Part shown: positions 1 through 7,168 of the stretch, one piece after another | Layout: each line of letters starts with the position of its first letter | Numbering within the stretch: the stretch's first letter is position 1 | Assembly (NCBI GenBank): GCA_947632405.1 | Contig: CANRPE010000015.1 | Span: 1 to 37,598, forward strand | DNA: 37,598 nucleotides | Direction of reading: 5' to 3' | Source: an uncultured Bacilli bacterium | GTDB taxonomy: Bacteria; Bacillota_I; Bacilli_A; RF39; UBA660 | Position numbers and translations under genes: made by a program | Notes under the pieces: model-generated | What the model was told of the DNA's origin: nothing | Databases searched by the model: none | What the model saw: only the letters and a program-made list of their open reading frames with translations

Positions 1-87
1 TCCAAGATTTTCATCTTGGGTTTTCGCTTGCTTTTTAATTATAGATTTTTGCTTTAATTTCCTATTATACAAAAAAATTAAGATTGG

Positions 88-1019
88 CTATCTTAATTTT
101 AATTTTTGACCTATAGATAATAATGTAGTAGGTAGATTATTTAATTTAATTAAAGCATCTACTGTAGTATTGTATTTTTGAGCTATTTTATATAAACTAT
201 CTCCACTTTGTACTATATATATGTCATTTGAACTACTTGATGTTGGAACTTTTAATACTTGACCTATACTTAAGTTGGTGTTATTTAGATTGTTTAATTT
301 GATTAAGGCATCCACTGTGGTATTATATTTTTGGGCTATTTTGTATAAACTATCTCCCTTTTCAACTACATATGTATCTCCTGTACCACCTGGAACTGGT
401 ATTTGTAATCTTTGACCTATACTTAAATTAGTATTAGTTAAATTGTTTAATTTCATTATATCACTAACAGTAGTATCAAAGTTCTGGGCTATTTTATATA
501 AGCTATCTCCCTTTTTAACTATATAAACATTTTCCATTGGTTCTTCTTTTTCTTCAGTAGGTATTTTTAATACTTGACCTATACTTAGCATTGAACTTGT
601 TAGTCCATTTGCTTCTTTCAAATCTGCTACTGTTATATTGAATTTTTTAGCTATACTCCATAAACTATCTCCACTTTTAACTGTATAATAATTTTCTCCT
701 TCAACAGGTACATAAGTTAAATTTAAATATTCTATTACTGCTCTAACTACAGCTTCTGCATAATTTTTCCAGTTGTTTTTAAGTTGATTTACATCGTCAC
801 CCTTGCTATCTAAAAAACCATATTCTACTGTTATTGATTCAGTATTACCTGTGTCTCTTTGCATAAAATAATAATCTTTGGCGGTGTTGCTCGGTAACCT
901 TCGCTGGTATGCTTTTCTAATATTTTGTCCTTCTTTTTCTAATTCAGTTAAAATTAATTTAGATAATGTGTCCTTATTTCGAAGGGCATATATTACCTCA
1001 GCGCCATCACCACCTCCTG
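88..1019 (-). pseudogene. 3' part of a split N-acetylmuramoyl-L-alanine amidase (amidase_3 C-terminus plus four LysM repeats)
   Basis: This is the downstream half of a chromosomal cell-wall amidase cut by the element. From the att core the frame reads GGGDGAEVIYALRNKDT, then the C-terminal amidase_3 region with the catalytic Glu in VEYGFLD. Four LysM repeats follow, each with a GDSL(W/Y)xIA core and an (L/M)SIGQ-type end, which bind peptidoglycan. The frame runs open back into the element as far as a TAA near 1034. The first internal ATG (862-864) lies inside the catalytic domain, so a product from there would lack the zinc ligands. The missing 5' half is at the right edge of the window. Excision would rejoin SNHINAGG to GDGAEV exactly. 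Confidence 0.9.
1011..1019. other. attL core
   Basis: CACCTCCTG occurs here and again at 37300-37308. Left of it is amidase coding sequence; right of it is element DNA beginning AGTGCCCTTGTGTA, whose inverse (AAGGGCAC) flanks the core on the element side of attR. The recombinase stop codon is only 26 bp away, as is usual for large serine recombinases beside their att site. Confidence 0.9.
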
Positions 1020-1044
1020 AGTGCCCTTGTGTATAGTAATTTAT

Positions 1045-2721
1045 TTATGTTTCCGTTTGTTTCTTCTTTCTTGGTTTTGTTTCCTTTCTACGAGAAAATG
1101 GTGGTTTTACATACATAAATTCTGTTTGAGGTATAACACCAAATTTATAATTTATTACTATTTTTCTATCATTATTTATTACTATTTTATCTATTAACAA
1201 TTCATATATTTCTTTTTTTGATTTTTTTAAATCTAATAGTTCCTTTATTTTTTTTGTATAATCAGGAATTACATTTGGTTCGTTTTTAATTTTAAATTTT
1301 TCTATTTGTTTTTTTTGTATAATTTCAGTTAGTTTTTTTAATTTTTCATCACATTCTTTTGACAATTCTTTATACATTTCAGTAGATATAATTTCATTAA
1401 CTCTATCCTCATATAAAATTGATAATTTTCTTGTAATTTTGTTTTTTTCAATTTCATATTGAGAAATAATTTTATCAATTTCATTTGTATTTTGGTTAAT
1501 TCTTTTTGTTAATTCATCATTTAACTTTTTTATACTTAATTTCCTTATATGAACATTTAAATCATTATCTATTTTTTCAATTAATTGTTTCTCTAGATGA
1601 TCATAAGGAAAAAAATGAGCACCACATCTTTCTCTAATTGGATCTCTAGAATATCTATTACAATTAACAGTCCAAACATCTGCTTTTTTATGATATTGAA
1701 CAGATAATCTATTTCCACATTCTTTGCAAAATAATTTTCCTTCAAATAATCGTATAGGTCGATCTAATTTCCTTTTACATTCCCTAGTATGACTTTTTCT
1801 TATATTGACACAATATTCAAAAGTTTCTTTATCAACTAATGCTTCGTGGGTATTTTCAACAACATACCATAATTTTTCATCTAATGTTATTTTCTTTTTA
1901 GATTTATAATTCACTTTTGTTTGAGTATGTTGTATCATATCACCAGTATATATTCTATTACTTAATATTTTTCTAACAGTAGATATATTCCAATTATTAG
2001 CATCAATTAATCTAGTAGAATATGCTGTTCCCTTATATGCACTAGGAGTTGGTGCTCCCTCATTGTTCAACCTTGTTGCTATTTCTGAAGGTCCTATACC
2101 ATCCACTCTCCATTTAAAAATTTTTTTAACAATAGGAGCTGTTTCAGGATCTGGTATTAAATGTCCTTTATCTTCTGGATCTCTCATATATCCATAACTT
2201 GGTAAACTACCAATAAATTTCCCTCTTTTTCGTTTTTCATTTAATACATTTCTTATTTTTACTGAGTTTTGTTTACTATAATAATCATTACAAGCAATTA
2301 TAAAGGTTGAAGAGTCATTACTAGCTTGATTTTTAAAACTATCATATGATTCAAGAATGGATATGAATCTTATTTTATTTTCTGGAAAAAATGTTTCTAT
2401 ATAATACCCTGTCATAACATGATCTCTTCCAAGTCTAGATAAATCTTTAACTATTACACAATTTATTTTCCCACTTTGAATATCTTCCATCATTTTTTGA
2501 AATCCAGGTCTATCAAAATTAGTTCCAGAATAACCATCATCCACATATTCACTAACTAAATTAAAATTATTTTTTTTGACATACTCTCTTAATAACTCTT
2601 TTTGATTAGCAACACTTTCACTATCAGATTCATATTTTTTGTCTTTATCTTTATCTTCTTGAGATAATCTTATATAAATTCCTGCATAAAAATTTACATC
2701 AGTTAAGTAATTATTATCCAT
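1045..2721 (-). CDS. Large serine recombinase (ICE integrase/excisionase)
   Basis: This site-specific recombinase of the TndX/TnpX-like large serine family integrates and excises the element. The protein has 558 residues from the chosen ATG. A resolvase domain comes first (about 10-160) with the catalytic Ser in YIRLSQED (S20) and conserved VIVKDLSRLGRD. A recombinase domain follows (about 180-300), then a zinc ribbon with CKECGNR and later Cys residues (about 333-370), and a long charged coiled coil (about 385-485). The start is ATG at 2719-2721, preceded by GGAGGT; the upstream in-frame TTG overlaps that ribosome-binding site and is unlikely. The gene ends 26 bp from attL. No separate directionality factor is recognised, though small genes lie just upstream. 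Confidence 0.95.
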   Translation of the reverse strand: MDNNYLTDVNFYAGIYIRLSQEDKDKDKKYESDSESVANQKELLREYVKKNNFNLVSEYVDDGYSGTNFDRPGFQKMMEDIQSGKINCVIVKDLSRLGRDHVMTGYYIETFFPENKIRFISILESYDSFKNQASNDSSTFIIACNDYYSKQNSVKIRNVLNEKRKRGKFIGSLPSYGYMRDPEDKGHLIPDPETAPIVKKIFKWRVDGIGPSEIATRLNNEGAPTPSAYKGTAYSTRLIDANNWNISTVRKILSNRIYTGDMIQHTQTKVNYKSKKKITLDEKLWYVVENTHEALVDKETFEYCVNIRKSHTRECKRKLDRPIRLFEGKLFCKECGNRLSVQYHKKADVWTVNCNRYSRDPIRERCGAHFFPYDHLEKQLIEKIDNDLNVHIRKLSIKKLNDELTKRINQNTNEIDKIISQYEIEKNKITRKLSILYEDRVNEIISTEMYKELSKECDEKLKKLTEIIQKKQIEKFKIKNEPNVIPDYTKKIKELLDLKKSKKEIYELLIDKIVINNDRKIVINYKFGVIPQTEFMYVKPPFSRRKETKPRKKKQTET

Positions 2722-2766
2722 TTCAACCTCCAATCTAATTACTTGACCAAAGATTAAGACAATAGA

Positions 2767-2795
2767 ATAATAACACCATATTTTTTATATAACAA
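2767..2795 (-). promoter_or_regulatory. Recombinase promoter
   Basis: On the minus strand, TTGTTA (2790-2795) is followed by a 17-bp spacer and TATTAT (2767-2772), with TG one base before the -10 (extended -10). It lies about 45 bp upstream of the recombinase start, so the recombinase can be transcribed separately from the long leftward operons. Confidence 0.6.
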
Positions 2796-2810
2796 AACTG
2801 CGATTGTAAA

Positions 2811-2897
2811 TCATGCATTTTTTGTAATTAATTGTTCTATAAGATATCCCAAAATCAAATCTTCAAATGATATTTTTTTATTTTCATTTTTTTTCAT
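2811..2897 (-). CDS. Possible 28-aa peptide upstream of the recombinase
   Basis: A short frame starts at ATG 2895-2897 and encodes a peptide with a charged N-terminus (MKKNENKK) and an amphipathic Leu/Ile-rich remainder. The ribosome-binding site is poor (GGTG at a fair distance). It lies directly before the recombinase promoter. It could be a regulatory peptide or chance, and no family is recognised. Confidence 0.25.
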   Translation of the reverse strand: MKKNENKKISFEDLILGYLIEQLITKNA

Positions 2898-2984
2898 ATT
2901 AACACCATTATAAAATTATGCAATTAACAATATCATTATTAATGACAATTTACCTTTCTTATTAGTTTTAGTGTACTATCAAAA

Positions 2985-3191
2985 TTATTCTAAATTTATG
3001 TAATCACCATTTATGTAAATTACTTCTTTTAAGTATATTTCAAAATTTCTATAATCTTTTATCTTATTTGTTTTCATAAAAAAATCAGTTAACTTTTTTG
3101 TTACTGACTTTTTACTTTCACCATCAATAATCATTGTTGTTACCTCACCATTATTATAAATAATAGTTCTATAAATCTTCTTTCTCATCAT
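2985..3191 (-). CDS. 68-aa hypothetical protein
   Basis: A small soluble protein with no recognised family. It is basic in the first half (MMRKKIYRT, SKKSVTKKL) and rich in Tyr/Ile at the C-terminus. It starts at ATGATG with an upstream AGGAAGTGG. Its first 23 bp overlap the end of the 47-aa lipoprotein-like gene in another frame, so the two are probably translationally coupled. It ends the small operon that begins at the promoter near 4000-4027. There is no membrane segment. A partner or immunity role for the exported neighbour is possible but unproven. Confidence 0.6.
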   Translation of the reverse strand: MMRKKIYRTIIYNNGEVTTMIIDGESKKSVTKKLTDFFMKTNKIKDYRNFEIYLKEVIYINGDYINLE

Positions 3192-3312
3192 TATCCACTT
3201 CCTTTAAATATTCTTCCATCTCTTGATCAGACCAAGAAGCTACTTTGCATGAGCAAAAAGTAAATAATGCAAGTAATAAAAATAAAATAATACCTAATAT
3301 TTTATTAATCAT
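3169..3312 (-). CDS. 47-aa small exported or lipoprotein-like protein
   Basis: This short gene has a very good ribosome-binding site (AGGAGG, 6 bases before ATG 3310-3312). The product begins with a hydrophobic stretch (about residues 2-18) ending in FTFCSC, which could be a type II signal peptide with a lipidated Cys, followed by an acidic tail (DQEMEEYLKEVDNDEKED). It lies just after an intrinsic terminator with no room for a promoter, so it is probably expressed by readthrough. Its end overlaps the following 68-aa gene. It is reminiscent of the small lipoproteins in entry-exclusion or lysis modules, but there is no family match; the function is unknown. Confidence 0.6.
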   Translation of the reverse strand: MINKILGIILFLLLALFTFCSCKVASWSDQEMEEYLKEVDNDEKEDL

Positions 3313-3333
3313 AATATTCCTCCTTTTTGGCAT

Positions 3334-3356
3334 AAAAAAACACATCATAAGATGTG
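3334..3356 (-). terminator. Intrinsic terminator or attenuator before the 47-aa gene
   Basis: On the minus strand CACATC, loop TTAT, GATGTG, then seven U. It lies 12 bp after the stop of the HTH-like gene and 22 bp before the ATG of the next gene, with only that gene's ribosome-binding site between, so some readthrough is required. Confidence 0.75.
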
Positions 3357-3367
3357 CAATAAGATCA

Positions 3368-3799
3368 TTATTTTAATACAGCTATGTTAAGTGCTAATGC
3401 AAATTTTATAATACAACTCTTTTTGATTTGTTCTAAAGTATTATGAGTTATTCCAAGTTGTTCCTCCAATACAAATTCAGTATTTCCTAAAAAGAAAATT
3501 CCTTTAAAAAGTTGTTGCTCTGCATAAGTAAAATTATCTACAATTTTTAATACAATATTAAGATATTCTATAAATTCTTCTTCAGACTCTATTTTTTTTA
3601 GAACATATCTCTCTATTGGAGAAGTAGATATATTACTCATCTGTACTTTTATTTCACTTAAATGAGATGTTATACTAGGTGGTAATACATTTAAATATTT
3701 GAAATAATTTTCTTCAAATTTTTCCATAAATTCATTAACTTTTTTTCTGGTTTCCTTGTAATCATACTTCTTAATCACTTCACCACTCAATATTTTCAT
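3368..3799 (-). CDS. 143-aa putative transcription regulator with C-terminal HTH (ArpU/sigma region 4-like)
   Basis: The C-terminal third (TYAEQQLFKGIFFLGNT, then EEQLGITHNTLEQIKKSC) has the spacing of a region-4/ArpU-type helix-turn-helix: an acidic helix, a turn around GIT, and a recognition helix ending in a basic KKS segment. The N-terminal two thirds are helical and charged with no known domain. The start is ATG 3797-3799 behind GGAGGT; an upstream GTG in frame overlaps that site. It is flanked by terminators on both sides, in an operon of small genes near the recombinase. A role in controlling excision or transfer promoters is inference. The family call is tentative. Confidence 0.65.
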   Translation of the reverse strand: MKILSGEVIKKYDYKETRKKVNEFMEKFEENYFKYLNVLPPSITSHLSEIKVQMSNISTSPIERYVLKKIESEEEFIEYLNIVLKIVDNFTYAEQQLFKGIFFLGNTEFVLEEQLGITHNTLEQIKKSCIIKFALALNIAVLK

Positions 3800-3815
3800 A
3801 ATGACCTCCACTGAT

Positions 3816-3861
3816 TAAAAAAGAAGAACAGAAAATATTACTTTTATTTTACTGCTCTTCT
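3816..3861 (-). terminator. Intrinsic terminator overlapping the end of the 35-aa gene
   Basis: The minus-strand stem GAAGAGCAG / CUGUUCUUC (3852-3860 with 3823-3831) has a 20-base loop and is followed by six U. The stem begins in the last codons of the 35-aa gene (stop 3849-3851), so a terminating ribosome would cover the 5' arm. It precedes the HTH-like gene by about 17 bp. Confidence 0.65.
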
Positions 3862-3956
3862 ATTTTACTATTAGATTTTTTAGAGTAAAAGGCCTCCATG
3901 AAACTTTTTGACTTCATTTGAGATAAAGTGTATACTTCATATTCAATCATTTTCAT
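3849..3956 (-). CDS. 35-aa small protein or leader peptide
   Basis: A short frame from ATG 3954-3956 has a good GGAGATGG ribosome-binding site. The product (MKMIEYEVYTLSQMKSKSFM, then a basic, polar end) has no recognised family. It is the first cistron after a strong promoter (4000-4027), and its stop codon lies inside the 5' arm of an intrinsic terminator. That arrangement suits a leader peptide whose translation affects transcription of the downstream HTH-like gene. It may also simply be a small protein. Confidence 0.5.
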   Translation of the reverse strand: MKMIEYEVYTLSQMKSKSFMEAFYSKKSNSKIEEQ

Positions 3957-3999
3957 ATAGACCATCTCCAATCTAACAAAAACCATTAAATTGTTATCT

Positions 4000-4027
4000 A
4001 TAATATCACTTTTTGAAAATAAGTCAA
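4000..4027 (-). promoter_or_regulatory. Promoter of the small-gene operon
   Basis: Minus strand TTGACT (4022-4027), 16-bp spacer, TATTAT (4000-4005), with TG one base before the -10. It is about 45 bp upstream of the 35-aa gene and is one of the best consensus matches in the window. The likely transcript is 35-aa gene, HTH-like gene, 47-aa gene, 68-aa gene. Confidence 0.65.
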
Positions 4028-4125
4028 TAACAATTAATGAAAAACAAAATAACTAACTCTTCAGCTAATTATTTCATTTTACTACATTTTATCACTATGA
4101 AATTTATTTTCAATACCAATTTTTA

Positions 4126-4158
4126 TACCAAAAAAACTACCAAAAAAACTACCAAAAA
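4126..4158. repeat. 12-bp tandem repeat, about 2.7 copies
   Basis: TACCAAAAAAAC is repeated at 4126 and 4138, with a partial copy from 4150, directly after the stop of the 105-aa gene. On the transcribed strand it is a U-rich tract, which may help end transcription although no hairpin is present. Confidence 0.7.
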
Positions 4159-4476
4159 TTACTTAAAAGATTTAATTTTGCTTATAATATAATTAATATT
4201 TTCATTATTTATCATATTATTAAGTTCTTCAAAATACTGATCAGCCTTATCTTTATTTAATTTTCCTTTATACATTAATGGAGATGCGATTTTATCTTTT
4301 TTCTTAATATATAAGTATCCCTCATAAAGATTTGCGCCTAAAAGCTTATTAAGTATTATTCCAATATTTCCATCCTCTAATTCAAGTTGTGATGTCTTGT
4401 ACAATTCCTTATCAATATCTTTTTCAATTGGTGTTATATAATTATTTAAATCAATAACAATGTTTTCTATATTCAT
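4159..4476 (-). CDS. 105-aa hypothetical protein
   Basis: A soluble, highly charged small protein without recognised domains. The centre contains LYEGYLYIKKKDKIASPLMY and the C-terminus is helical and Asn/Ile-rich. It starts at ATG 4474-4476 behind GAGGTGG and has its own promoter (4509-4536), so it looks like a single-gene unit. No homolog is recognised and no function can be given. Confidence 0.6.
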   Translation of the reverse strand: MNIENIVIDLNNYITPIEKDIDKELYKTSQLELEDGNIGIILNKLLGANLYEGYLYIKKKDKIASPLMYKGKLNKDKADQYFEELNNMINNENINYIISKIKSFK

Positions 4477-4508
4477 AATTCCACCTCTATTGATTCGTGT
4501 GTATTAGT

Positions 4509-4536
4509 ATTATAACAAATTAAAATTCATAATCAA
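4509..4536 (-). promoter_or_regulatory. Promoter of the 105-aa gene
   Basis: Minus strand TTGATT (4531-4536), 16-bp spacer, TATAAT (4509-4514) with an extended TG. It lies 33 bp upstream of the start codon. Confidence 0.65.
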
Positions 4537-4849
4537 CACATTTATCAAAAATAAATTATTTTTCTATAATTCACTAGATTATAACTTCATAGTATAAGTA
4601 TATGTTACTTCATCTATATTATACTTTATTTTATAATACCAATTTGTTAATACTTTTTACTATTTCTATTGAGGAAAACTCACTATATTCTTTCTGTTCT
4701 AATAGGATTATTTATAAATTAATGAAAAGAAATAATCAATTAAAAATTATTCTGCGATAATTATGTTTATTCTTAGTCTAATAAAAAAGTTATCTATAAG
4801 TTTATTACTCATAATTACTTACATTCACTTATTTCAATTATATCACTAT
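4537..4849. other. Non-coding stretch of about 310 bp
   Basis: No supported gene on either strand. It is very A+T-rich with many stops. A 20-codon minus-strand frame near 4800 lacks a ribosome-binding site and was not called. No clear hairpin with a U tract was found, so where the transcript of the membrane-protein gene ends is not visible. Confidence 0.5.
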
Positions 4850-5146
4850 TTATAAATATATCTCGATAAAATTGAAGAATTTTCTAAAAATATTTATTTT
4901 TTTTAAATTTGAAACAAGTAAATATATAATAACCATTTCTATTACATAAAAAACAACGGTAAAATCAATAGCCAAACCTGAACTCATTACACTAAGAGCC
5001 AAATCTATTGGAACATTCAAACTATTGCAAATCAATACTCCAACATGATAATTAACAAATCCAAGTACTAATAAGAAAGCAATAATAAATGTTAAAATTA
5101 ATGACTTTACTATTATTAAAACAATGTCTTCTAAATCAAAATACAT
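4850..5146 (-). CDS. 98-aa small integral membrane protein
   Basis: There are two or three strongly hydrophobic segments: about residues 8-32 (IVLIIVKSLILTFIIAFLLV), weakly 45-60, and about 60-80 (FTVVFYVIEMVIIYLLV). A basic C-terminal tail (KKINIFRKFF) predicts a cytoplasmic end. The start has GAGGAGT upstream. An extended -10 promoter lies at 5203-5211, and the gene diverges from the dual-HTH regulator, which may control it. No family is recognised. Size and topology suit an immunity, exclusion or small toxin protein, but nothing in the sequence decides this. Confidence 0.65.
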   Translation of the reverse strand: MYFDLEDIVLIIVKSLILTFIIAFLLVLGFVNYHVGVLICNSLNVPIDLALSVMSSGLAIDFTVVFYVIEMVIIYLLVSNLKKINIFRKFFNFIEIYL

Positions 5147-5202
5147 TCCAATACTCCTCTCTTTATATCATTTTAATATTGTAATTAAATAACTACAAAA
5201 AT

Positions 5203-5211
5203 ATTATATCA
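5203..5211 (-). promoter_or_regulatory. Extended -10 promoter of the membrane-protein gene
   Basis: Minus strand TGATATAAT, 57 bp upstream of the start codon and within the divergent intergenic region shared with the XRE regulator. There is no good -35. Confidence 0.5.
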
Positions 5212-5287
5212 CATTTTTACAATATGACCCACAGATTTAATAGTAAACCAAAATTTAATGGGAAAATTAATAAGGGTGATAGATATT

Positions 5288-5710
5288 ATGTTAGATAACA
5301 ATATTAAATACTGTAGAGAAGAATTAGAAATGACACAAGAGGAATTAGGTTATGTTTTTGGTGTTACTGGATTCACTGTTTCAGGATGGGAAAATAATAA
5401 TGATACAATGCCTCTTCCTAAAATGGTTAAATTTTCAAATTTATATCATTACTCATTAGATTTTATAACTGGTCTATCTAAAGAAAATAAGTATATAAAA
5501 ATTGATAAACTAGATAAAATTAATATAGGAAATAAACTTAAAGAAATTAGATTAAAGTTAGGATTAACACAACAACAAATTGCTAATGAATGTATGATAA
5601 CTCAGCAATCTTATAGTTTATATGAAAATGGTAAAACTTTAATTACATCATTAGTTTTATACACTATTTGTTACAACCATAAATTATCATTTTATGATAT
5701 TCTAAATTAA
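5288..5710 (+). CDS. Dual XRE-type helix-turn-helix regulator
   Basis: This is the only convincing plus-strand gene. It encodes 140 residues with two Cro/C1-type HTH domains. The first (about 5-65) contains REELEMTQEELGYVFGVTG and VSGWENN. The second (about 80-140) contains KEIRLKLGLTQQQIANEC and QQSYSLYENGK. Such proteins are repressors of mobile-element promoters or of restriction-modification genes. The start is ATG 5288, seven to eight bases after AGGGTGAT; an upstream in-frame ATG at 5258 lacks a site. It diverges from a membrane-protein gene and converges on hsdS, separated from it by a shared terminator. It could be the C-protein-like controller of the hsd genes or the element repressor; the sequence does not decide. 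Confidence 0.85.
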   Translation: MLDNNIKYCREELEMTQEELGYVFGVTGFTVSGWENNNDTMPLPKMVKFSNLYHYSLDFITGLSKENKYIKIDKLDKINIGNKLKEIRLKLGLTQQQIANECMITQQSYSLYENGKTLITSLVLYTICYNHKLSFYDILN

Positions 5711-5744
5711 AAATAAGAAACATACTGCTTCTTATTTTTATTTT
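5709..5744. terminator. Bidirectional terminator between the XRE gene and hsdS
   Basis: AAAAATAAGAA (5709-5719) pairs with TTCTTATTTTT (5729-5739) around a 9-base loop, with T-rich sequence after it on the plus strand and A-rich before it, so it can end both converging transcripts. Confidence 0.75.
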
Positions 5745-5749
5745 TTCTA

Positions 5750-7168
5750 TTAATTTTGAATTAATTGTTCTATATCATTACAAAGTGGTAATAACTCTTC
5801 TATTTTATCAATTATTCTTTGTTGTTCTTCAATTGGAGGAAGTGGTATTAATAGATTTTTTAGACTTTTAGAGTTTAAGGTATCTCCTTTTATTGCACCC
5901 TTTTTATCTCCATATTTTGTAATAAATGGTAGAACTTTCATCAAATATTTTTTCAAAATTTCCGATTCAATGTAAGGAAAAATTGATATAATGCCCTCAT
6001 TATGAAACGAATCAATGTTTAAAATTGAACATCTACCAACTGTTAGTTTAAAACTCATAATCAATGTACCCTTTGGTGATATTTTGTTTTTAAAAACATC
6101 GACTGCAGCTTTTGATGAAATTTTTTCCTTTGTTTCATCAATTACCCCATCATCCACCATATCCGAAATCGATACCCAATTGTAATCATTTTCCCAATAT
6201 GTCAAATCAGCTCGTGGAGGAGTTTTACCTATATTAAAGTTTACTAAATCATCAAATTTAATCCAACACCAATTTTGAGGTATTGAAAACGGTGTATTCT
6301 CGTATTCTGTTTTAATTCTATGATTTATCTTTTTTTCAATTTTCTTTATCAAATCAGATGCACTTTCCATTTCTCTTTGAATAGATAATTTTCCAGAACA
6401 TCCACTTTGTATAATTGATTTTTTCATTTCTTTTGGAAACTCTTCTTTAATTTGTATCAGTTCTTCTTCTATAGGTTTTAATTCATCTAATTTAGCAAAT
6501 AATTCTTCTATTTTATCAACTATTCTTTGTTGTTCTTCAATTGGTGCCAATGGAATTAAAATATTTTCTATTCTTTTAATAGCTAATTTAGGTTGACCTA
6601 CTTTTGTGATCATATCTAATATTTGATTTTGAACTATCGGGGATTTTAATAAATAAAGCAACCATACCTTGTTTATATTTTTGAAGACAATCTTATTAGC
6701 ATTTTCTGTTAAATTAGCTCCATCAAGTTCTGGTGGTATATATCCAATTTTACCTATTGTCCCAGCTACTGTTATATATAAATCTTCCTCATTTATAATA
6801 TAGTTTTTTATTAAAGGATATATATCGTTAGGAACATATTTTATATTATCTAATTCGACTGTATAATCATTCATGTCAGCTACTCTTATATATTTATGCC
6901 CAGTATCAATATCTGATAATTTTCTCCCAGCTGGAATTCTCTTTCCTCCATAAATTCCAGCAATGTCGCCAAGTTGTACCCATTTCCAATTACTTGGTAC
7001 GCTAAATAAAGGCAAAAATTCTTTAGATAGATTTTTTCTCTTTATTAAGTCAAAATTTCTAATTTCATTTAAATAGGTATCAATATTAATATCCGTATCT
7101 TTACTATTAGTTAAAAGTCCTTTAAATGCATAGTCTAAAATGCTATTTTTTAATTCACCAGTTATCAT
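5750..7168 (-). CDS. hsdS: Type I restriction-modification specificity subunit
   Basis: HsdS chooses the bipartite DNA site for both methylation and restriction. The 472-residue protein has the usual two-repeat layout: a target recognition domain (about 50-210), a central conserved helix with PIEEQQRIVDKIEELFAKL, a second target recognition domain (about 285-440), and a second helix with PIEEQQRIIDKIEELL. The N-terminus (MITGELKNSILDYAFKGLL) is a half helix that completes the circular arrangement. The start overlaps the hsdM stop by 4 bp (ATGA), giving translational coupling. The two conserved helices are also similar at DNA level (near 5815 and 6525), which would allow domain exchange. Confidence 0.95.
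   Translation of the reverse strand: MITGELKNSILDYAFKGLLTNSKDTDINIDTYLNEIRNFDLIKRKNLSKEFLPLFSVPSNWKWVQLGDIAGIYGGKRIPAGRKLSDIDTGHKYIRVADMNDYTVELDNIKYVPNDIYPLIKNYIINEEDLYITVAGTIGKIGYIPPELDGANLTENANKIVFKNINKVWLLYLLKSPIVQNQILDMITKVGQPKLAIKRIENILIPLAPIEEQQRIVDKIEELFAKLDELKPIEEELIQIKEEFPKEMKKSIIQSGCSGKLSIQREMESASDLIKKIEKKINHRIKTEYENTPFSIPQNWCWIKFDDLVNFNIGKTPPRADLTYWENDYNWVSISDMVDDGVIDETKEKISSKAAVDVFKNKISPKGTLIMSFKLTVGRCSILNIDSFHNEGIISIFPYIESEILKKYLMKVLPFITKYGDKKGAIKGDTLNSKSLKNLLIPLPPIEEQQRIIDKIEELLPLCNDIEQLIQN

Noticed and set aside
180-720. Regularly spaced repeats that might suggest a repeat array
   Set aside because: They are the coding repeats of four LysM domains, imperfect and in frame, not CRISPR or iterons.
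4737-4812. 20-codon minus-strand frame in the long intergenic region
   Set aside because: It is very short, lacks a ribosome-binding site and has no promoter of its own.
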